In this document: piece after piece, positions 18,657-25,149 of the stretch
How positions within the stretch are numbered: position 1 is the first letter of the stretch
How the letters are laid out: the number at the start of each line of letters is the position of its first letter
The notes under the pieces: model-generated
The model's input: the letters and a program-made list of their open reading frames with translations, nothing else
What the model was told of the DNA's origin: nothing
Database searches by the model: none
Origin: Janthinobacterium sp. PAMC25594
GTDB lineage: Bacteria; Pseudomonadota; Gammaproteobacteria; Burkholderiales; Burkholderiaceae_D
DNA length: 64,000 nucleotides
Assembly (NCBI RefSeq): GCF_019443505.1
Contig: NZ_CP080377.1
Location: forward strand, 4,588,001 to 4,652,000
Reading direction: 5' to 3'
Program-made: the position numbers and the translations under genes

Positions 18657-19054
18657 ATGGAACAAGGGTTTAGGCGCAGCCAGCGCGATTACAGTCTGGC
18701 TTTTAAATTGAACGTTGTCGAGCAGGTGGAAAAGGCGAGATGACGTACAGGCAGGCGCAACTGCGCTACGGAATACAGGGTCGGCCGACAGTTTTGGTAT
18801 GGTGTCGCAAACACGACCTGCAGGATTGGACGCATCCAAGGGGCTGAAGCCAACGGAGCGCGATGATGACAGACAAGCCGAGCAAGCCACTGACGCCAGA
18901 GCAACGCATCAAGGAGTTGGAGCGTCAACTCAAGGAAGAAAGACAGAAATCCGCACTGTTCGAAGCGGTTCTCGACGTCCTGCGTGACGAGTACGGGGTG
19001 CCGGTAAAAAAGCCTTTGGGCAGGTCATCGCGCGCAAGCAAGTCGAAGGATTAA
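18657..19054 (+). pseudogene. IS3-family transposase OrfA, disrupted
   Basis: It begins with a good ribosome site (AGAAGGAG) and MEQGFRRSQRDYSLAFKL, the helix-turn-helix start of IS3 OrfA proteins. One base is missing near 18738: restoring a G turns the stop into VEKGEMTYRQAQLRYGIQGR. An in-frame TGA follows near 18845. After that the frame is open to 19054 with the leucine-zipper-like stretch RIKELERQLKEERQKSALFE. An IS3-type slippery heptamer A_AAA_AAG at 19006-19012 remains, where OrfA and OrfB are normally joined. Confidence 0.75.
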
Positions 19055-19176
19055 GCGTCGAGCGGGCCTGCCGCTGTGTCGGCATCAGCCGCCAAGCCTA
19101 TTACCAGCGCCGTCAGCATACGGCCCTGCAATACAAAACGCCCGATGCGGTGCATCGGGCGTTTCTACAGCAATAA
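19012..19176 (+). pseudogene. IS3-family transposase OrfB, N- and C-terminal ends joined by a deletion
   Basis: Read in the -1 frame from the heptamer, it begins KKAFGQVIARKQVEGLSVE and RACRCVGISRQAYYQRRQH, the conserved IS3 OrfB N-terminus. It then passes directly into ALQYKTPDAVHRAF, the conserved C-terminal end of such proteins. Roughly 200 or more residues with the DDE triad are missing between about 19113 and 19122. Confidence 0.7.
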
Positions 19177-19320
19177 ATACTGTCAACCTATTTTAGGACT
19201 GGACACCCTTGCATGCTCAGGCAAACAAACGGGCATAGGATTTTGTCAGCGATGGCGCGGGCATTTTCATACGCTATCACCCATGTCGCTGTCTAGCTCG
19301 CCGTTGCCATTCGTGCTGCA

Positions 19321-19421
19321 TTCGATGGACCCGGCAACTCGTGCAACGACTTGGTCTTGCGCAAGCCATCGGAAGAGGGTGGCTGGTTTGGGTTATTGCT
19401 GTTCTTGCCCACCTTGAACAA
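19321..19421 (-). pseudogene. IS66-type transposase fragment
   Basis: Read on the minus strand from 19421, the frame gives FKVGKNSNNPNQPPSSDGL followed by RKTKSLHELPG. This matches the KNSxNSSKPPSSDGL..KxKSL signature near the N-terminus of IS66-family TnpC proteins. The frame reaches a TAG soon afterwards and no further similarity is visible, so only some 100 bases survive. It lies between the IS3 remnant and the AT-rich module. Confidence 0.5.
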
Positions 19422-19425
19422 TCAC

Positions 19426-19764
19426 TTAAATTATTGGCTCTAAAAGCGGATGTTTGCCCTTGATGAAATTTTTTGGTGAGATCAGAGACCCACTTCCTGA
19501 AGATGGTGCGAATGATTTATTTTTCAAAGGGTTTGTGGTTGATTTATAAATCAATGTAGTTGAAAATAGGACATAATTTATCTTTCCAATACTTACTTTT
19601 GGATACAGATCTTTCATTTTTCCAAGTATAAAATGACTCATTCTTGAGCCAGATTTTAATTGTGAAATATTATTTCCAGCGTTAGAACTTTTTAAATTTG
19701 TTACCCATGCATTAATTTTTCCTGGTGATTTTATTGTGGAGTAAAATATAATGAAGTCGCACAT
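19426..19764 (-). CDS. Second-frame part of the ATPase partner protein (possible degenerate PD-(D/E)XK-like domain)
   Basis: A 112-aa frame beginning MCDFIIFYSTIKSPGK, with no ribosome site before its ATG, so it is unlikely to start there. It overlaps the upstream 92-aa frame. A -1 shift at the heptamer 19773-19779 joins the two as QKK-VRSMCDFIIFY, giving about 194 aa in total. In the fused numbering, Asp85 (CDF) followed 20 residues later by N105-L-K107 in VTNLKSSN resembles the D...(E/D)xK core of PD-(D/E)XK nucleases, with Asn replacing the acidic residue. The C-terminal third is Ser/Lys/Pro-rich. Base use is AT-rich like the ATPase gene. The nuclease idea is a hypothesis. Confidence 0.5.
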   Translation of the reverse strand: MCDFIIFYSTIKSPGKINAWVTNLKSSNAGNNISQLKSGSRMSHFILGKMKDLYPKVSIGKINYVLFSTTLIYKSTTNPLKNKSFAPSSGSGSLISPKNFIKGKHPLLEPII

Positions 19765-20009
19765 GCTGCGGACTTTTTTTGATCGGAAAGAAATGGAAAG
19801 CAGGTTTCAAATTCAGTACCTTTAATATGTACTTTTTGATCAAACTTATAACAAGCATATTCATGTACGTTATGTAACCTCAGTTGTATTTTTGATAGTA
19901 GAAGAGCTTCATCCCTGTTGCTTTCTTCTTTTAAAACAAGATATCCATTTTCATCAATATCTCCTTCCAAGTAAGAAATATTCAAAAGCTCTTTTATTTC
20001 CTTGATCAT
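19731..20009 (-). CDS. Small protein coupled to the AAA ATPase (first-frame part of a ~194-aa partner)
   Basis: A 92-aa frame whose ATG overlaps the ATPase stop by one base (TAATG), a tight translational coupling. It begins with a helical stretch, IKEIKELLNISYLEGDIDE, and carries ETCFPFLSDQKK just before a run of seven A. After that run the frame continues only 11 codons (ending SLYFTPQ), while the -1 frame stays open for 112 more. The protein is therefore either the short product of a programmed frameshift gene or the N-terminus of a gene broken by loss of one A. I recognise no family. Confidence 0.6.
   Translation of the reverse strand: MIKEIKELLNISYLEGDIDENGYLVLKEESNRDEALLLSKIQLRLHNVHEYACYKFDQKVHIKGTEFETCFPFLSDQKKSAACATSLYFTPQ
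19773..19779 (-). promoter_or_regulatory. Candidate -1 ribosomal frameshift site, A_AAA_AAG
   Basis: On the minus strand the zero-frame codons are CAA AAA AAG TCC, so the heptamer A_AAA_AAG is in the correct phase for -1 slippage, as in dnaX and in IS3 elements. A slip gives AAA AAA GTC CGC AGC ATG, entering the long second frame. A small stem (GT-CGCA with TGCGAC, 5-base loop) can form immediately downstream, closer than in proven sites. No strong upstream Shine-Dalgarno-like stimulator is seen. Confidence 0.45.
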
Positions 20010-21343
20010 TATTCAAGCTCCATCATTATCTCTTCTGATAATTGATTCAATGAATTAATTACATCATCTATACTTTCTATTGAAAACCCCAGCTCGTTAA
20101 CTTCTACATGGGTGGGTGATTCTTCTTTGCAAAATAAAACCACAGAAACTTTCGAGTGTTCAATTAGCTCCATATCCGAAAATGAATATTTTTCTTTTAT
20201 TTTATTCAATTTTGGATTTTTTAAAATAATAGAGTTGTTGATTTCTCGAATTATATAATCGCTATGCGTACTTACTAATACATCGACCCCTGAATTTGTC
20301 AATTCACATAAAAATCTAGCTATTTTTCGTTGATTGTCTGGATGAAGATTCATTTCTGGTTCATCAATTATAATTAAGTCACCCTTGCGAGCTTGGTGCC
20401 TAAGGTAAACTACTAGACTAGACAGAGATTTTACTAAAGAAGCACTGAGATTTATTCTTAATCCACTGGAGTTTTCTGGTGTATAAATTAATTCTCCACT
20501 CTCGCCAATTTTTAGTTCCCCGCCAAGTATTTCTTTTTCCAGGCGAGAAGCCAGATGGGATAGAGGGCCGATTTCTTTTGAAATTTCTTTTAAATCTTCA
20601 GCAATTTCTAGTCCATCTCTGATTGGTAAGGAGTAACGTTTTGTCTTTGCGCCCAAAAAATTAAGAAAATTAATCTCTTTTTTCTTTTCTCCATTGTTTA
20701 GCGATAAAAGCTGATCCACCAGCATGTTTCTAGAGGATGAAAGCTCTCTGCTAAATAAATTTATCGCAGATCTTTCTGCAGTAAAAACAAAAACTCTACC
20801 AAGAAAGTTCTCCGCATATAGTTCGGATATCGATTGATTTAAAAAGTCTTTGATTATATGTTGAGGAATTTCATCTCTATCGGAGTTTTCCTTTGTTGCA
20901 AAAATAATGCTAATTAAGTCATTTTCAATGAAATATTCGAATTCTAACTTTCCAACAACTAGTTTTCGCTTTGCATTTGGTCTTGCTGACTTTGCTGTTT
21001 TTTTTGTAAGTTCTATTTTTAAAGAACTTCGAGCAAAGAAGGAGTTGGGCGCATCAAAATCAGCGTCTAAATTTTTTTTCAGTAAGCTATTTATATCGTT
21101 GCTAAACTTGGCTGATAATTTAAGTGGATTTATTGTCAGTACACCTTTGGCAATCAAATTTTTAAAATCATGTTGACTTATCCATTCGGCAGAGGTTTTC
21201 CCAAATCCTTTTAATATGCTGTAGATTGTATAGGCAGCATAGGTTTTTCCTGTATTGTTAGGTCCGCAAAATAAAGTTATCCCATTTCTCAATTCATATT
21301 GGAAGTCATTTATACTTCCGACGTTCTTTATGTTGATTTTCAT
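20009..21343 (-). CDS. AAA/ABC-type ATPase (SMC/RecF-like, AAA_15/AAA_21 group), likely defence-module ATPase
   Basis: A 444-aa ATPase. Walker A GPNNTGKT is at 27-34 directly after a short N-terminal strand pair. A long variable helical middle part spans about 50-290. The ABC-like signature NLSASLVKSLSSL is at 298-310, Walker B DLIIIDEPEMNLHP at 322-335 with catalytic Glu328, and the H-loop STHSD at 358-362. There is no C-terminal Toprim domain, so it is not an OLD nuclease. Such stand-alone ATPases usually serve phage-defence pairs with a nuclease or toxin partner. Base use is strongly AT-rich against GC-rich neighbours. AAGGA precedes the ATG. The substrate and trigger are unknown. Confidence 0.82.
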   Translation of the reverse strand: MKINIKNVGSINDFQYELRNGITLFCGPNNTGKTYAAYTIYSILKGFGKTSAEWISQHDFKNLIAKGVLTINPLKLSAKFSNDINSLLKKNLDADFDAPNSFFARSSLKIELTKKTAKSARPNAKRKLVVGKLEFEYFIENDLISIIFATKENSDRDEIPQHIIKDFLNQSISELYAENFLGRVFVFTAERSAINLFSRELSSSRNMLVDQLLSLNNGEKKKEINFLNFLGAKTKRYSLPIRDGLEIAEDLKEISKEIGPLSHLASRLEKEILGGELKIGESGELIYTPENSSGLRINLSASLVKSLSSLVVYLRHQARKGDLIIIDEPEMNLHPDNQRKIARFLCELTNSGVDVLVSTHSDYIIREINNSIILKNPKLNKIKEKYSFSDMELIEHSKVSVVLFCKEESPTHVEVNELGFSIESIDDVINSLNQLSEEIMMELE

Positions 21344-21442
21344 TTTTTCCTTACCGGAGTAAAATTATTATGATATAAATATATATTATTATTTTTTATA
21401 GAATTCAGAAGATTTTCTGATGAAGTCTTGATTTTAGGTGCT

Positions 21443-21470
21443 ATTATAAGTGCTTAAGTATTTTTGTCAC
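21443..21470 (-). promoter_or_regulatory. Promoter for the ATPase module, overlapping the end of pfp
   Basis: On the minus strand GTGACA (21470-21465) and TATAAT (21448-21443) are 16 bases apart, a near-consensus sigma-70 promoter. The -10 box covers the pfp stop codon and the -35 box lies in the last pfp codons, so the module has its own promoter inside the end of the upstream gene. An AT-rich leader of about 90 bases follows. Confidence 0.6.
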
Positions 21471-22673
21471 CTTCACGACCCTAAGACGCCATGCATCGGG
21501 CATCTTCGAACCTAACAGCGGGCGCAGATACAGCCGGAAAGCATCGGTCACGTCCGTGCCGCTGGCGCTGATGAATTCGTCTTCCATGGTGCGCGTCTTG
21601 CCCGCCACGTCTGACAAGGGCAGCAGCTCGTAATCGACGGAATAAAAGCCCGTGCGCTTGATGGCGACGGAGCCGTCACGGTCGCCCCACATGGCGAACT
21701 GTACGGCTTTTTCGCCCACTTCGCGCGCTTCGCGTTGATCGACGTCGGAGACGCAGCCGATGAAGGAGCGTTGCAAATAGCCGAAGGTATCGCCGCGCAC
21801 GCGCTTGATGCCCAGTTTGGCCTTGATTTCGTCGCACAGCAGGTCGGCCAGCGCACCCGTGCCCGACAATTGCACATTGCCGTGCGCATCGCGTTCTACT
21901 TCATTGCCCACCTGTTTGGCCAGCAGGCTGGCGATCGGTTCGCCCGAGGCGTCGTGGATGCCTTCCGAGACGGCGATCACGCAGCGGCCGTATTTTTCAT
22001 ACGTGGCCTTCACGTCGGCCAGGAATTTCTCCAGCACGAAGACGCGCTCGGGCAGGTAGATCAGGTGCGGGCCATCGTCGGGGAACTTCTTGCCCAGCGC
22101 CGAGGCGGCCGTCAAAAAGCCCGCGTGGCGGCCCATCACCACGCCCACGTAGACGCCGGGCAAGGCTGCGTTGTCGAGGTTGGCGCCGGCGAATGCCTGC
22201 GCGACGAAGCGCGCGGCCGAGGGAAAACCGGGCGTGTGGTCGCTGCCGACCAGGTCGTTGTCGATGGTTTTCGGGATGTGGATGCAGCGCAGCGGATAGC
22301 CGGCCTTGTGCGCTTCCTCGCTGACGATGCGCACCGTGTCGGACGAGTCGTTGCCGCCGATATAAAAGAAGTGTTCGATTTCGTGCGCGCGCAAGACTTC
22401 GAAGATTTGCTGGCAGTAGGCAATATCGGGCTTGTCGCGCGTGGAGCCGAGGGCCGACGAGGGCGTGGCGGCCACCAGTTCCAGGTTGTGGCTGGTTTCC
22501 TGCGTCAGATCGACGAATTCTTCATTGACGATGCCGCGCACGCCGTGCAGCGCGCCATACACGCGCGTGACATGCTGAAAACGCCGCGATTCGAGCACCA
22601 CGCCCACCAGCGACTGGTTGATGACGGCGGTGGGGCCGCCTCCCTGGGCAACAAGAATTTTTCCAGACGGCAT
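21444..22673 (-). CDS. pfp: Pyrophosphate-type 6-phosphofructokinase
   Basis: A 409-aa phosphofructokinase phosphorylating fructose 6-phosphate in glycolysis. The donor-site residues are of the PPi type: YIGGNDS (106-109 GGND, with Asp where ATP enzymes have Gly) and PKTIDND (134-140, with Lys135 where ATP enzymes have Gly). GVVMGRHAGFLTAASAL and the YLQRSFIGCVSD region fit the family. PPi use is inferred from these two substitutions and makes the step reversible. It lies 117 bases after the symporter gene on the same strand, and its 3' end carries the promoter of the ATPase module. Confidence 0.9.
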   Translation of the reverse strand: MPSGKILVAQGGGPTAVINQSLVGVVLESRRFQHVTRVYGALHGVRGIVNEEFVDLTQETSHNLELVAATPSSALGSTRDKPDIAYCQQIFEVLRAHEIEHFFYIGGNDSSDTVRIVSEEAHKAGYPLRCIHIPKTIDNDLVGSDHTPGFPSAARFVAQAFAGANLDNAALPGVYVGVVMGRHAGFLTAASALGKKFPDDGPHLIYLPERVFVLEKFLADVKATYEKYGRCVIAVSEGIHDASGEPIASLLAKQVGNEVERDAHGNVQLSGTGALADLLCDEIKAKLGIKRVRGDTFGYLQRSFIGCVSDVDQREAREVGEKAVQFAMWGDRDGSVAIKRTGFYSVDYELLPLSDVAGKTRTMEDEFISASGTDVTDAFRLYLRPLLGSKMPDAWRLRVVKVTKILKHL

Positions 22674-22789
22674 GGGATTTCCTCGTAAATGGAGCGGCCC
22701 TCCAGCCTACTCCTTTTTTGCCGGGGCGCTGTCTTTTCCGATAGTTCTGTCGAGGAATTCTTCCACCTTGCCCAGTCCTTGCCGCGTTG

Positions 22790-24838
22790 TCATTCCGGCG
22801 CCCGGATATGCTCGACCAGCCCCGTGCTGCGCCGTCCCGGCGCCGGTGTCAGCCAGCTGACGAGGATGGCGGCGGCCAGGCCGGCCGGCACGCCGAAGAT
22901 GCCGGCGGAAATGGGGGCGATATGGAACCATTGTCCGCTGGCATTGCCACCCAGCATGGTGCTCGTGTGCAGCATGTAGTAGAGACAGACGCCAAAGCCC
23001 GTGAACATGCCGGCCAGCGCCCCCTGGTAATTGGCGCGTTGCCAGAAGATGCCCAGCACCAGCGGCGGGAACAGGGTCGAGGCGGCCAGGGAGAACGCCA
23101 CGCCCACCAGCGACAGGATATCGGCCGGCTTTTGCGAGGCCGCATAGGCGGCGATGAAGGCCACGGCCAGCAGCAGCAATTTGGAAATCGTCACGCGCTT
23201 TTGCGTCGAGGCGCTGGGATCGACCACCTTGTAATAGATGTCGTGCGACAGGGCATTTGAAATGGCCAGCAACAAGCCGTCCGCCGTCGACAGGGCGGCG
23301 GCCAGGCCGCCGGCCGCCACCAGGCCGGAAATCACGTAGGGCAGGCCGGCGATCTCGGGCGTGGCCAGCACCAGCACGTCGGCGTCGATGGAAATTTCCG
23401 CCAGTTGCACGATGCCGTCGCGGTTGACGTCGACGATGCTGATCAGGGGACTGAGCTTGTCCACATTGGCCCAGTACGACACCCAGGTGGGCAGGTTCGT
23501 GTATTGCGTGCCGACCAGCGCCGAGTAAATATCGTACTTGACCAGCACGGCCAGCGCGGGAATCGTGAGATAGATCAACAAGATGAAAAACAGGGCCCAG
23601 AACACGGACACGCGCGTTTCGTGCACGGAGGGCGTGGTGTAGGATCGCATGAGGATATGCGGCAGGGCGGCCGTGCCCAGCATCATGCAAAACACGAGGG
23701 CCAGGAAATTGTTGCGCTTGATGTCGGACTGCTCGCGGTCCGCGGCGGGAAACGGCTGCGCGTGCGGAATGATCGGTTCGGCGCGTTTCTGATTCTGCGC
23801 CTGCGCCGCCTGCCACAGCACGCGTGCCTCGTCCGGGCTTTTCGGATAGGCGACCAGGTAGCGCTCCGCGTTGCGGATGTCGAACAGCGAGGTATTGCGC
23901 TGGCGCAAATGATCGAGCTGGCGCTGGGCCGCCAGCCGGCCTTGCTCCCAGGAACCGGGCAAGCCGGCGATGCGCGCCTGGTAGCTTTGCGCGCGCTGGC
24001 GGAAGATGGCGCGCACTTCGTTTTCTTTCGGGTCCGTTTCCAGCACGTGTTCGCGCGCGCTCAGTTGCGGCAACACCTTGCCGTAGGCGATCTGCGGCAC
24101 GGGATTGTCCGCATGCTTGACCGACAGCCACATGGCGGGAATCAGGAAGGCGACGAGGATGATGATGTACTGCGCCACCTGCGTCCAGGTGATGGCGCGC
24201 ATGCCGCCCAGAAAGGAGCAGACGAGGATGCTGGCCAGGCCCAGAAAGATGCCGACGGAAAAATCCACGCCCGTGAAGCGCGAGGCGATCAGGCCGACGG
24301 CGTAGATCTGCGCCACCACATACGTAAACGAGACGATGATGGTGGCGGCGACGGCCACCACGCGCACGCTGGCGCCCCGTTTGTCGGTACCGCTGGCGTA
24401 GCGGGCGGCGAGGAAGTCGGGAATCGTGTACTGGCTGAACTTGCGCAGGTAGGGCGCGATCAATAGCGCCACCAGGCAATAGCCACCCGTCCAGCCCATG
24501 ATGAAGGCCAGGCCGTCGAAGCCGTTCAGGTACAGGCCGCCGGCCAGGCTGATGAAGCTGGCGGCCGAAATCCAGTCGGCGGCCGTGGCCATGCCGTTGA
24601 ACATGGCCGGCACCCTGCGCCCCGCCACATAGTATTCGGTGACGTTCGAAGTGCGGCTGATGACGCCGATGGTGGCGTACAGGGTGATGGTGACCAGCAT
24701 GAACAGGTAGCCGATCCAGGCGCGCGGCATGCCTTCCTGTTCCAGCACCGACAGGGCCAGCAGGAAGGCGGCGAAACCGGCGGTAAACAGCAGGTAGTAG
24801 CGGCACAGCCGCGCAAAGAAGCTGCGCTGGCCGCTCAT
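22790..24838 (-). CDS. Sodium:solute symporter (VC_2705/ActP-like), large subunit
   Basis: A 682-aa membrane protein of the SSS family with about 13 hydrophobic segments. The family signature region includes VTEYYVAGRRVPAMFNGMA and AADWISAASFISLAGGLY. Two features stand out. A soluble charged insertion of about 130 residues lies between helices at roughly 242-375. A second loop, at 471-482 (DVNRDGIVQLAE), has the exact spacing of an EF-hand calcium loop. The start overlaps the DUF4212 gene stop (ATGA); both products form the two-part transporter. The likely substrate is a short-chain carboxylate such as acetate, which is inferred. Confidence 0.87.
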   Translation of the reverse strand: MSGQRSFFARLCRYYLLFTAGFAAFLLALSVLEQEGMPRAWIGYLFMLVTITLYATIGVISRTSNVTEYYVAGRRVPAMFNGMATAADWISAASFISLAGGLYLNGFDGLAFIMGWTGGYCLVALLIAPYLRKFSQYTIPDFLAARYASGTDKRGASVRVVAVAATIIVSFTYVVAQIYAVGLIASRFTGVDFSVGIFLGLASILVCSFLGGMRAITWTQVAQYIIILVAFLIPAMWLSVKHADNPVPQIAYGKVLPQLSAREHVLETDPKENEVRAIFRQRAQSYQARIAGLPGSWEQGRLAAQRQLDHLRQRNTSLFDIRNAERYLVAYPKSPDEARVLWQAAQAQNQKRAEPIIPHAQPFPAADREQSDIKRNNFLALVFCMMLGTAALPHILMRSYTTPSVHETRVSVFWALFFILLIYLTIPALAVLVKYDIYSALVGTQYTNLPTWVSYWANVDKLSPLISIVDVNRDGIVQLAEISIDADVLVLATPEIAGLPYVISGLVAAGGLAAALSTADGLLLAISNALSHDIYYKVVDPSASTQKRVTISKLLLLAVAFIAAYAASQKPADILSLVGVAFSLAASTLFPPLVLGIFWQRANYQGALAGMFTGFGVCLYYMLHTSTMLGGNASGQWFHIAPISAGIFGVPAGLAAAILVSWLTPAPGRRSTGLVEHIRAPE

Positions 24839-25149
24839 GTTTGCTCCTCGGCATGAAAATCCCGGTCCAGGCGTCGCATGCGCCAGGCATAGACGGCGAT
24901 GATGGCCAGATACACCAGCGAGGCGCCCTGGGCCGCCATATAGAAGGGCAGCGGCCAGCCGAACAGGTTCAGGTGCAACAGTTCGCGCGCATAAAACACG
25001 GTCAGGAAGCCCGTCAGCAGCCAGATCAGCAGCAGGATGGCCGTCAGGCGCCGCGTCTTGTGCCAGTGCACGTCGAGGCGCGCCTGCAGCTCGGGGCCGG
25101 GCGTGCGCGCCGGCCGCAGCGGCGCCGCGGGAAGGCTGGGCTTATCCAT
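24835..25149 (-). CDS. DUF4212 protein, small subunit of the sodium/substrate symporter
   Basis: About 104 aa with two membrane segments, one around LTAILLLIWLLTGFLTVFYAREL and one around PFYMAAQGASLVYLAIIAVYAW. The DUF4212 family is found directly before VC_2705-type symporters and is thought to be their accessory subunit. Two starts are possible: 25149, with AGAGG 12 bases upstream, and 25161, directly abutting that site; I chose 25149. Either start overlaps the sensor kinase stop, and the stop overlaps the symporter start, so the four genes form one coupled operon. Confidence 0.83.
   Translation of the reverse strand: MDKPSLPAAPLRPARTPGPELQARLDVHWHKTRRLTAILLLIWLLTGFLTVFYARELLHLNLFGWPLPFYMAAQGASLVYLAIIAVYAWRMRRLDRDFHAEEQT

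Larger units (their letters stand above)
18604..19207 (+). mobile_element. IS3-family insertion sequence, internal deletion derivative retaining both ends
   Basis: About 600 bases bounded by related inverted ends. The left end reads ATCCTGGAATAAGTTGACAC; the right end, read from outside, CAGTCCTAAAATAGGTTGACAG in two pieces. The same TCCT-rrAATArGTTGACA core lies on both sides. Inside are a damaged orfA and an orfB that joins its first ~37 codons straight to its last ~17, so the DDE catalytic core is gone. A perfect 10-bp stem (19139-19148 against 19152-19161) lies near the right end. The element cannot transpose by itself but could be moved in trans. I cannot define target duplications with confidence. 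Confidence 0.75.

Noticed and set aside
19426..19764. The 112-aa frame as an independent gene
   Set aside because: Its ATG has no ribosome site and the protein starts in the middle of a likely beta-strand; joining to the upstream frame at the heptamer gives a better protein.
19426..20009. Partner as Septu PtuB (HNH nuclease)
   Set aside because: No paired CxxC zinc motifs and no HNH histidine are present in either frame.
20009..21343. Assignment of the ATPase to OLD/Gabija or PARIS
   Set aside because: There is no C-terminal Toprim domain, no helicase gene next to it, and the partner shows no DUF4435 or Toprim motif.
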